This document shows positions 55,438-64,000 of a DNA stretch of 64,000 nucleotides, piece by piece. Source of the DNA: Progne subis subis (lineage: Eukaryota > Chordata > Aves > Passeriformes > Hirundinidae). The notes under the pieces are model-generated. The model saw nothing but the letters and a program-made list of their open reading frames with translations. It was not told where the DNA came from and made no database searches. The translations under genes and the position numbers were made by a program. The stretch spans positions 62,001 through 126,000 of the forward strand of contig JAKJHU010000136.1 of the NCBI GenBank assembly GCA_022316685.1, read 5' to 3'. Every line of letters begins with the position of its first letter. Positions within the stretch are counted from its first letter, which is position 1.

Positions 55438-56969
55438 TGTCATGGGTTAGTACAGTTTGGTTTTTTAGTTATAGAAAAATGTTGAATAATTCTCCAGGTC
55501 AGGACCTGGGAATTGCTTTGGAAGAGACAGGGACCTATCAGAGAGTTAGCTGGAATATTGGCATCTCTTCTCACCACTGAAATTGTTAGCTGTGACTTTG
55601 GGAAGTACCATATAAAATCCTGTGAATTTCCTGTAGGTGGGTCTTTTCTCTCCTTTCCTTTGGCCAGAGAGAGACAGGTAACATCGAGCTGGGCCTGCTG
55701 CTCCCCCCTTTTGGGGCAGAGCTGGCCTGAGGCCTGGCCAGATTCCATTGGCTCCCGGGTGAAGGGGGGGAAGGAGAGGTTGCTGCTTTACAACAACTAC
55801 TTTCTCCAAACTTCTCTGGAGCAGGGAGAAATCTCTGCTGGGCCCTGATAAGAGCTATGGGCACCATTTTGGGCCGAAGCCACCCCGGTTTGCGCCGAGG
55901 GGTGGCTGAGAAGGCATTCATGATCCTGCCTGGGTTTTTTTGTGATTCCAGACTGCCCGGATACTCTGATCTCTGATGTTTCTGTGAGTTCTTCCTCCCT
56001 CACCAGTGTGGCCTTGAAACATCTAACACCAGGAGCTACAGAGAGAGAGAGACAAAGACTCCGAGCAGATTTAACTCTTTCTTAGCAACATGAAGCTTCC
56101 AGAGCTTGGCCCTTCTCTGAGAGAGTAACGAAAGACAGAGTGAACATAAAGAAAAACAGGATGAAGTCAGTCAAGCAAGAGTGAAAAGACTGCTAGGACA
56201 GAAAGTTAAAAAGTTGGTTGTTCTATTCTTACTTAAGCCATAGAAATGAACTCTATATTTAAGTCATTCCTTTAAATCATGGGAAAGATATGCATTTGAG
56301 GAAATAATTGTTTTAATTTATGTGTAGATTTAAGCAAAGGTGTTTGTGATGAACTAAGTAATATCCTATAAGATGCTTGAACAGAGATAAAGATGAGAAG
56401 GCTCCTGCACCAGTAAAGAAGTAAGAAGATATCTCTGTACCTTAAAGTAAAGAATCCTTTGCTTTAAAGTTATTCATCTTTAAAAAGTGACACCCCAGTA
56501 TGCAAAAGTCTAAGACACATAACCCAGAAGCAGCTTAGAAAACTGCTCCTGAAAATGTCACAAAACCAAGTTTCTCCAGGCAGTTTTTCTTGTAACAGTG
56601 TAAAATCCACAAGAGAACTGTTCTAAGTTGTCAGTGAGATCCACAACTCTAGAAGATACTATTCCCCTAATGAATTGATAAACGACTATAGTCAGATAGT
56701 GAAACTAACTAAAAATTACAAGTTTTGTCTCCTTATATTGTTTTGCAAAAAAGTGAACATTTTGAAAAAAGAGGGAAAAGGTGTTTTTTTTAAGATTCAT
56801 TCCATTTTAGGTCTTTTTTCCAACTTTCTTTTTTTCTATTCTTTTAGTATATGTTAGTAAAACTAATTGTTAATTTTAAAGTTAAGCCTGCTTTGTTTTT
56901 CTCCTAGTCTCTCTCCCACAGAAAGAGTAAGCACCAAACCCAAAATTTAGTAGACATAAAACCACTACA
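55438..56969 (+). repeat. Solo LTR-like repeat with 5-bp target duplication
   Basis: The segment runs from TGTCATGGG to CCACTACA and matches 13968-15493 over its length. GGACT directly precedes and follows it (55433-55437 and 56970-56974). TG-CA ends plus a 5-bp duplication support a solo LTR, and the length of the duplication fits class III (ERVL-like) or some class I elements. Confidence 0.75.
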
Positions 56970-57453
56970 GGACTAAAATTCATCAGGAGTTTAAAAATAG
57001 ATCAAATTAGATTTATTACAGTCTTGCCATCTCTAGATTGCAGTGTAGCAAGTTGCTTTAAAGGACATTTTCTTGCTAAGAAATAAAGGCGATACCTCTG
57101 ATATTTTAATACTTCAATTCCAACCATATTACATGTATTTCCCAGTTACAGACTTCTATAAACAGCTGTTCTGTGTTACACAGGTACTGCCTTTTCTTAT
57201 AAATCTACCCTCTGAATGGCTCAGTTGGTTGCCCGGTGTGGGGGTGGCATACATGGTGTTGCCAGTCCCTTTCAGATAGAAGGCTGAAACATAAAATTTG
57301 AAGAATTAAGGATTTTAGGAAAGTTAAGATAATAAGTTGCTGAATTACCTGAAGTAGATACGTAAGCTTTGTTGGTAGTTAACAGAAGCCGGATCTTAGA
57401 TAAGGTATCCCGGATTTAATAACTCATTGCTTGTCAGCTTTATGTTTATGTCA

Positions 57454-57914
57454 CTGTGCCTGTAACAAAAAAACAAGATGCAGTAAATAAGATATAAGAT
57501 AACTGCAGACTTCCTGCTTAAAGAACACATTCAACTCAGGAAGCTGTAAGTTCTACCAAGTATTCCTTTGTCACGAATGCATTGAAAAGGCAGAAAGGTC
57601 AGGACGAGGAAGACTCATCTTACTTCCTCATTTTGGGTGACCCCTCCCCAGAATAGACCCACGACTCATTTTAAGAAATAAATACCCATGCTTAATAGCC
57701 TTTTTGCCAATTAGCATACAAAGCGAGGAATGGGAGTTGACAGGGGTATGAATATGCATTTGTATTTTGGGTATTCAACACTTCTGTAAATAAAAGGCTT
57801 TGTCATTACCTGTGAATTTCGCAGTGGGTATTAGGGAAATATCCCGTGTGCTGCCCGGCCGTAATGAACATACACTTTCTAACTTTAAACTGTTAGAGAG
57901 TTTTTGTCCATCAC
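57454..57914 (+). repeat. Probable solo LTR
   Basis: About 460 bases run from TGTGCCTGTAAC to CCATCACA. AATAAA occurs at about 57788, followed by a U5-like stretch (GGCTTTGTCATTACC to GTTAGAGAG). The target duplication is not clear, so edges are approximate. Confidence 0.55.
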
Positions 57915-59797
57915 AGTTGGGTATCAATACTAGATCAATACCCATATTTCTTTAATAAGTCAAGGCAACTTCACTGAGATATGGACTTCCTTAATATTTG
58001 TAGCATTTTAGAATTTAAAAAATGCTGCTTCATTTAAAGGCCCCAAAAAGAATATTTTAAGATGACAAAAGCAAACATAAAGACACTAATTTGGTTGAGC
58101 AGAGAAGTGTTCGTGCAGTTGGACAACAGCTTGCAAGTTTATACATCCAGGGGGACCTTGTTTAGAGACAAGGAGCACAATGTGACCTGTGCATCCCAGG
58201 CACCATAGTTAAGATCATAAGGCTTTATTTAAAGGAGGGTGCCATGCTGTATTTGCAATCAGAAGGGAAATGTATCTGGGCTTGTTGGGACAAACAGGTG
58301 CTTGCAAAGAGACAAACTTAACAGCTTTTAACAAATAAAATTCCAGGGTTATAAAGACAAAGCATAAATTATTTTCTTTGCTTTAATAGATATTTCTTTG
58401 ATGTGATTTGATGCATCCTAAAGGTTTTGTTAAATTTGCTTCAAAGGTTGTTCAGAGTACGCCTACTGCAGGAGTAGCAGTGACATTTTACAGTTCCTTT
58501 CAACAATGCTTGGTTGTTTTCTTTTGAACATAACTCCTAAAACTCCTTTCTTTAGAATATGATTTAATTTATACAAAGGAATGTTATTCTTTTAACCCAT
58601 AATATTGACTTTTGCAAAATAAATGCTCACAGGAGTGCTAATTTGCCAAGCTTAAGTACTGCAGCATTCAAGAGGAAACCGAGGCCCAAAGCAGGATGCA
58701 GGTTTATATTCACTTGTCTAATGAGGCACCATGAGGTAAAGTAAACTGACATCTGAACCCCTTTCTATCGGATATTGTTGTCCATATTTAATTGAGCCAG
58801 CATTGTGTTCACCTCCTCTGAAAATGACAAGGATTATGTTAAAAGTTCATCTCTTACACTGATTTTACACTATGTGTTCAATAGTGTGACTTTACCAAAG
58901 GAATCTACAGATGCAGTTGAATAGTGTTGTTAGCATCGTATAAATCCATCACGATCAAAAGAAAGAAACCTTCACAAAAGAGGTCCGAAGGCTCTGGATG
59001 TGCGCCTTAAACCACCTATGAGACCCTCAGAGTGACAATTCACTTAAAACTTTACTCAAATACCTCGAGAAAGGACGTATCTAGCACATGGATATATCAT
59101 TCCTAAGTTGTGACTTATAAACCTAACTGAGACATGGGAGGTTTCCTTTAATAATTTTGAATTAGTTTAGTGAGTGGTACATTCAAAAGCAGTTGTGTAC
59201 CTCACTAAACACAAACTAGTTCCTCCAGCTCTGTGGTGTGTTACACTAGTATTCCCCACTCAGTAATAGAAGAGGCCATCACAGACCCTGCACACAGCAC
59301 TTTAAAACGTCTTCTTTTTAAACAGAAAAAGGAGGAATGCCTGGTGCTATCTATACCCTAAATCACTTGTCACACTTAGAAGGATTTTATATATTTAAAG
59401 ATAGGAGGACTTAAAGATTTTTCTATATTTAAGGATATGAATTATAGACCTGGACTAAGAGAAATTGTTTTCCTTGTTGTTTGGTTTTCTCAGGTTCTGA
59501 AGTTGAAAAGTTTCTTGTTTACAGAGTTAAGTGCTAAGTTTGTAACTTCCAAGTAATAAGAGCGCCACATGCCATTTGAAAAACTTGTTTGGGTGGTCCC
59601 ACCTGACAGCTCCTGGGTGTGAATGAAACATCTTCAATGAGATGTGAGAAGCATCGCTGGCTGGCAGAAGGGGAGTTGGGCAGAAAGGGTTATTCGAGCT
59701 AGGTTTATTATTTGAGTCAGCGTGCTGTCTTGTCATCCTGTCTGCACAGGGGCTGACAGGGACTAGTGTGCATTTTTGAAACAGGAAAGGGAGAACT
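57915..59797. other. AT-rich intergenic DNA, no gene seen
   Basis: No exon-like frame or repeat edge was recognised in this 1.9-kb stretch. Confidence 0.4.
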
Positions 59798-60121
59798 GTG
59801 ACAGCTGTAGCTGGTCTGTAGCTGCACAAGATATTTTGGCCTAACAGACACCAACTGGACCAGCCTGGCTCGTTAGGGAACAGAAGTAAACGAGTCGGCG
59901 GGTGTGTTACTGACAGGTCCGATTCCAGCTCAAACAGGGGACCCCAGCCAATCCCTTTGAACCACACATGCACCCAGACCACTGGCCGGTGAGCTGGGTG
60001 GGATGAAAATCATTAACAAATCATGTGTGTAAGCGTGGGTTATTTGAAGCCCCTATAAAAGAGGGCGCCCAACAATAAACTTTGGGTGCAGCTGCATGAC
60101 CTCAGTGTACTCTTGTCACAT
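59798..60121 (+). repeat. Solo LTR upstream of copy C
   Basis: The segment runs from TGTGACAGCTG to TTGTCACA. It has TATAAAA at about 60055-60061 and AATAAA at about 60073-60078. It shares the TGTGACAGCTGT(A/G)GCTGGTCTG start and the GAAGCCCCTATAAAAG core with the inverted LTR at 62301-62645. MROH-like 5' flanking sequence begins directly after it. Confidence 0.7.
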
Positions 60122-60340
60122 TCCTGTCTCCAATACTGCGACAAGCCCCTGTAGGAAGGAGCACAGCCCCCAATGCACATTGGCTTTTGCTGCCCTCTGG
60201 CAGAAAATGCCCCGGGGCCACAGGTCTCTGGGGCAGGAGATGACACCAGCACTGCCAGGCCTCAGGGGGTGGCAGGAGTCCTTGAGACCAGAGCTCAGGA
60301 CTTGCTGTCCTGTAGCCTTCCTGAGGCTTCTCTCTTGCAG

Positions 60341-60550
60341 GTGCCTTCCAGGCACAACTGCAGGACTGGCTGACTGGGACGTTTTCCAAGCCATCTCTCC
60401 TGCAAGTAGCCATAAATCCAGTCGCTGACATGGAGCAGAGGCCCCCAAGAGTGCCCAAGCTGGCCTGGCTGGAAGAGGAGGAAGAAGGCCCTGGAGCTGC
60501 CCAAGTACAGGAGACTGAAGAGGTGCAGCAGTTCCAGCCACTGCAGGAGG
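60341..60550 (+). CDS. MROH-like copy C, first coding exon
   Basis: This exon starts after an acceptor (CTCTCTTGCAG) and has an ATG at 60430. It ends at a GTGAGT donor after 40 codons plus one base, the same phase as exon 1 of copy B (45455-45640). The surrounding bases also match copy B, including GCTTCTCT(C/T)TTGCAGGTGCC before the exon and GTGAGTGGCAG after it. The N-terminus is acidic (EEEEEGPGAAQVQETEE), unlike the basic start of copy B. No further exon of this copy is found before 61740, where tandem repeats and an LTR intervene. It may be a truncated copy or may have a very long first intron. Confidence 0.6.
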
Positions 60551-60601
60551 GTGAGTGGCAGAGCTGGGCCGCAGGGCTGGTGCCTGCAGCCAGCTTGGCT
60601 G

Positions 60602-60671
60602 CATCCCATCCCATCCCATCCCATCCCATCCCATCCCATCCCATCCCATCCCATCCCATCCCATCCCATCC
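60602..60671 (+). repeat. (CATCC)n pentanucleotide array
   Basis: About 14 perfect ATCCC units lie just inside intron 1 of copy C. Confidence 0.97.
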
Positions 60672-60672
60672 C

Positions 60673-60790
60673 TGGTGGTCAAAGGTTGAATTGAGTAATA
60701 AGAATTTGGACTTGAAGGTCCAAGGTTGGATTTGGTGGTCAAAAGTTGGATTTATTGGTCAAAAGTTAGATTTCATGTTCAAAAGTTGGA
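60673..60790 (+). repeat. Short tandem repeat (GGTCAAAAGTTGGATTT-type)
   Basis: Five or six degenerate copies of a 20-25-base unit lie between the pentanucleotide array and the longer minisatellite. Confidence 0.8.
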
Positions 60791-60819
60791 TTTAAAGATG
60801 CAGGGATGGATCTGGTGGG

Positions 60820-61735
60820 CATTGCTGGGAAAACCTGGAAAAACAGCATTCCAGGCATTGGGAATTTAGAATGCCCCGGTTCCCTTCCCAAATTCCTATC
60901 AACAGTGGCCATCCATGAAATAACAACATTACGGGCATTGGGCATTTAGAATACTCCAATTCCCCTCCCAAATTCCCATGGAATAACAGCATTCTGGGCA
61001 TTCGAAATTTGTAATCTTCCAGCTCCCCCTCCCAGAATATCCACAGAAAAATGGCATTCCAGGCACTGGGAATTTGGAATCCTCCAGATTCCCTCCATGA
61101 TTCCCACGGAAAAATGTCATTCTGCATGTTGGGAATTTAGAATCCTCCAGTTCCCCTCCCAGATCCCCGTGAAATAACAGCATTCCAGGCATTGGATATT
61201 ATTAATCCTCCAGTTCCCCTCCCGAATTCCCACCAAAAACATGGATTAACAGCATTCCTGGTGTCAGGGATTTTGAATCCTTTAGCTCCATTCCCAGATT
61301 TTGCATGGAATAGTGATGTTCCAGGCATTGGCAATTTAGATTCTTCCTCTCACAAATTGCCATGGAATTACAGCATTCCATGTGTCAGGAATTTATAATC
61401 CTCCCAAATTCCCACCAATACCATGGAGAAACAGCATTCTGGGCATTGGGAATTTTGGATTTTCCAGCCCCCTCACCCAGATTCCCATGGAATAATGACA
61501 TTCTGGGTTTCGGGAATTTTGAATCCTCCAGTTTCCCTCCCAAAGTCCCACCAAAACTATGAATAACGGCATTCCAGGAGTCGGGAAATTTTGAATCCCC
61601 AAGTTCCCCTCCCAGATCCCCATGGAATTACAGCATTCCTAGCACTGGGAATTGTAATCCTCCAGTTCCCCTCACAAATTCCCACCCAAACCATGGCATA
61701 AGGGCATTACGGATGTCAGGGATTTAGAATATTTG
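60820..61735 (+). repeat. 66-bp minisatellite, about 14 units
   Basis: The consensus theme is CAGCATTCCAGGCATTGGGA, then TTTAGAATCCTCCAGTTCCC, then CTCCCAAATTCCCATGGAA. Unit starts can be followed at about 60846, 60970, 61045, 61118, 61183, 61253, 61373, 61436, 61500, 61570, 61633 and 61705. Units vary by 10-30% by eye. Confidence 0.9.
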
Positions 61736-61739
61736 CGAA

Positions 61740-62298
61740 AAGCCAGTTTTATAATCTGTATTTACAACAGCTGGAATAACAGCCGTTCCCCCTCGGTTTT
61801 TCGCCTGTCCTCTCTGCCGGCACACGTGAGATGGCATCCACTCCCCCCACCGCTTTGCCCCGCTCTCCATCCCCCCATCCTTGCTGGGCGTTTTGGTGGG
61901 CGGTGCCCGCAGCATCCCCACTGCCATCCCTGTGTCCTCATCAGTGTCCTGGTCCAACTGCCCCAGCAAGTCCAAGACAAGCCTCTGGGGTTTTATAACA
62001 TCCATAGTGGCTTCCAGAGCCTGTTGCTCATACTTTACCCCCCGTCAAAGTAAAAAGAGGGTCTGTACCTTAACAGCTAGATTTTCTTCCAGGGAAGCCC
62101 ATCGTGCCATTTTCTTGGTGACAGCCTTCTTCTGTTTACAGAGGTATTTACAAAAGCGGTCCGGACCTTGGTTGGCTCTTCATGCCTTGGTCGGCTCTCC
62201 ACGACACCGCATTTTTGGCAGCTCTTTTGCTTGGAGGAGGGCGCTCCACACTCTGCCCTCTGTCTCCCCGGCTCTTCATGTCAGAAGCTGTGTCACCA
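61740..62298 (-). pseudogene. Unrecognised internal remnant next to an LTR
   Basis: This lies directly inside the 62301-62645 LTR on its viral downstream side. A 93-codon frame (62005-61724) reads a helical, Leu/Asp-rich start (MDVIKPQRLVLDLLGQLDQD), then Gly/Lys-rich sequence. A TGGTGACACAGC at the LTR edge is in the position of a primer binding site, but I cannot assign the tRNA. It may be the leader and early gag of a truncated ERV. No domain is recognised. Confidence 0.4.
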
Positions 62299-62300
62299 CT

Positions 62301-62645
62301 TGTTACATTGGGGTCGCAGTTCTAGAGAGAGTCTGACGACAGAACCCACCAAAGGTCATGGAACAACAGCCAAAGTTTACTGTTGGGCACCCCCTTTTAT
62401 AGGGGCTTCAAATTTCCTGCACTTACACAGGGGACTGGTTGGGGCCTTAGCACTGCCCAGCTCACTGGCCAGTGATCTGTCTGCATTCTTGATTGAATGG
62501 GATTGACAAGGGTTCCCTGTCAGAGCTCACATCTGACCTACCATTGTATTACATGGGGACTTGTTTACTTCTGGGCTGGACGAGTGTTGGGGTCAGTTAA
62601 GGCCAATTTTATTCGTGCAGCTTCAGACCAGCCACAGCTGTCACA
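62301..62645 (-). repeat. LTR, inverted relative to 59798-60121
   Basis: On the minus strand it reads TGTGACAGCTG to AATGTAACA, with TATAAAA at about 62394-62400. It is similar to 59798-60121 around the start and the TATA core. Its outer edge coincides with the end of the inverted-repeat arm at 62646. Confidence 0.65.
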
Positions 62646-63494
62646 CCTTGAGAAGCACGTTCCTTGGGAGCAGCAAGGTCCTTTTCCACAAAGGCGTTTT
62701 CCCAGACGTGTAGCTCTCCCGGGGAACACCAACACACTCTTAAGAAACCCTGGCAAGGCTGAATTACTTCTGGTCCTTTCAGGACAGACACTCCAGCTCT
62801 AGCTCATATTCCCCCCAGTGTGTTTCCAGGTGGAGGTTCAGAAGTGCAGCCCCAGGCCCTGAACAAACACAAGCTGCGCGCTGCCTCTTCACCTGCCTCA
62901 ACTCCTGCCTGCGGTCACGGCAGCAAAACCAGGCTGTTGCCAGCCAGAGCCCAGAGCCCAGTTCCCACACCCAGGATCCCAGCACTGCCTGACAGTGCTC
63001 CGGGCATTGGCACGGTCGCGCGTGCGAGTCTCGGCCTCCGTGCTGCTGCTTCGCTTGCCCTTCGGCACAGCCAAGGCTCCCTGTTAAGCCCTGATGGTCT
63101 CTGGTTCTGCCCTCTTCCTGACCCTGTGCAGGGATGGAGCACTGCTGAGCTTTCAGGAAGCTATTCTTGAAAGCTTCCAGCATTCCAAGCTCCTTTGCCC
63201 TCCATGGATGCTTGCCGTGGAATCCCTCACAGCTGGCTTCAGAGCATACTCAAGTTGGCTCTTCCAAAATCCAGGGGCTTCAGGGTGCTCCGCAAGAATT
63301 TGAACTCCACAATGCTGTAGAACTGGACTTTCAGCATAGGGACCTTTCCAGCCTGATCTGCCCTCCTTCCCCTGTGTCTGTGCACAAAACACGGAGCAGG
63401 ATAGAACGGCAGGAGGGGCCGTTGTGTCCCAGGGCTCTGGATTTTGGCCACCTCAGCCCCATAGAAAAGCAGGTAATGTGAAGAAGCCAAACTG
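62646..63494 (-). repeat. Inverted-repeat arm, copy D side
   Basis: This is the reverse complement of 51112-51915 at very high identity by eye, with an extra ~45 bases at about 63419-63465. It lies downstream of copy D as the other arm lies downstream of copy B. Confidence 0.85.
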
Positions 63495-63677
63495 TTTATT
63501 AATGGCAGGCGAAGCAAGGGGATGAGCTGAAGGGGAGAAAGGGGATGGCAGAGTCTGAGGGCTGGGGGGAGGGAGGTATCCGTGTAACAGGGAGAAGAGG
63601 TATGAAGCTATGAGAACTGTGCCCAGCATCAGCTGTGCCTAGAGCTCCAGCAGCAGCACTGAGAGCTGGCATCCTCT

Positions 63678-63820
63678 TCAGTGCCTCCTGGTGTGTTCTT
63701 GGGATGCTGGTTCACTGGATCCAGAAGATGTCCCTAATTCTTTAGCTCTTCGGGGAAACCGGGCTTGATTTTCCAGGTTAGAGCACAATGGGCTGGCATC
63801 TTGCCTCTGGGCTTGATGGG
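63678..63820 (-). CDS. MROH-like copy D, last exon
   Basis: On the minus strand an acceptor (TCTCTTCCAG) at 63821-63830 opens an exon in the same phase as exon 15 of copy B. It reads CSNLENQA, as copy B reads CSNIEIQA, then continues about 27 codons beyond the point where copy B has a TAA, to a TGA at 63678-63680. AATAAA follows at 63495-63500 (minus). The rest of the gene would lie to the right of the window. The 63821-64000 stretch is intron, matching the last intron of copy B. It supports a family member facing copy B. Confidence 0.62.
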
Positions 63821-64000
63821 CTGGAAGAGAGAGCAACAGAGGCACGGTCAGAGCCCAGATCTGTGGGAATCCTAGGAGATCTTCCAGCCAGGGCCATCCC
63901 ACCCAGAAGGGAGCAGGAGACATTGGGATCAGTCCTAAGCTGCTGGCCACAAATCCACCACATGTCCCTGAAATCTCTGGGTGCTCTGGCCGCAGCGCCC

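Noticed and set aside
59527..59982. A 151-codon minus-strand frame
   Set aside because: It overlaps a recognised LTR on the other strand and shows no known domain.
60602..60671. A regular array that might suggest CRISPR
   Set aside because: It is a perfect 5-base microsatellite with no spacers, in a vertebrate-like context.
60820..61735. The ~66-bp array as a CRISPR or a coding repeat
   Set aside because: Units abut without unique spacers and are degenerate, with stops in every frame. It is a minisatellite.

Overview
The window looks like nuclear DNA from a bird, most likely a songbird. The evidence is a cluster of genes resembling the avian maestro heat-like repeat (MROH) family, split by ordinary GT-AG introns, and a very heavy load of endogenous retroviruses (ERVs) of several classes. 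I see no bacterial genes, operons or CRISPR arrays. The ERV density and multi-copy gene family would suit a W chromosome or another repeat-rich region, but that is inference.

Layout. (1) 1-4343: the 3' part of a plus-strand class II-like ERV (E1), with pol remnants, an open env and a 3' LTR. (2) 4344-16658: the 3' half of MROH-like gene copy A (plus). Its first visible exon is cut by the E1 LTR. A later exon is split by E2, a minus-strand ERV of the same family (6663-13091), flanked by a 6-bp target duplication. Its last intron holds two LTR-like insertions. (3) 17273-41790: a three-level nest of ERVs. The outer E3 (minus) has a class II-like gag-pol with a gammaretrovirus-type env and a tRNA-Phe-like primer site. 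Its gag is interrupted by E4 (plus, 23458-40039), a gammaretrovirus-like element with a tRNA-Pro-like primer site. The 3' LTR of E4 is interrupted by E5 (plus, 33027-39211), an ERVL-like element without env and with a tRNA-Lys-type primer site. LTR divergence judged by eye (about 9%, 2% and 1-2%) falls in the order the nesting requires.

(4) 41791-45454: degenerate minisatellites, a CpG-rich block and a probable solo LTR. (5) 45455-51111: MROH-like copy B (plus), nearly complete, with 15 exons and a polyadenylation signal, but a stop in its penultimate exon. (6) 51112-60121: an inverted-repeat arm, several solo LTRs and AT-rich sequence with no recognisable gene. (7) 60341-61735: first exon of copy C, then long tandem repeats. 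(8) 61740-64000: an LTR with an adjacent internal remnant, the second inverted-repeat arm and the last exon of a minus-strand MROH-like copy D.

The host genes encode HEAT-repeat scaffold-like proteins. The ERV genes are nearly all broken by stops, frameshifts, deletions or nesting. The main exception is the E1 env frame. Percent identities quoted are by-eye estimates, and no alignment or database search was run.
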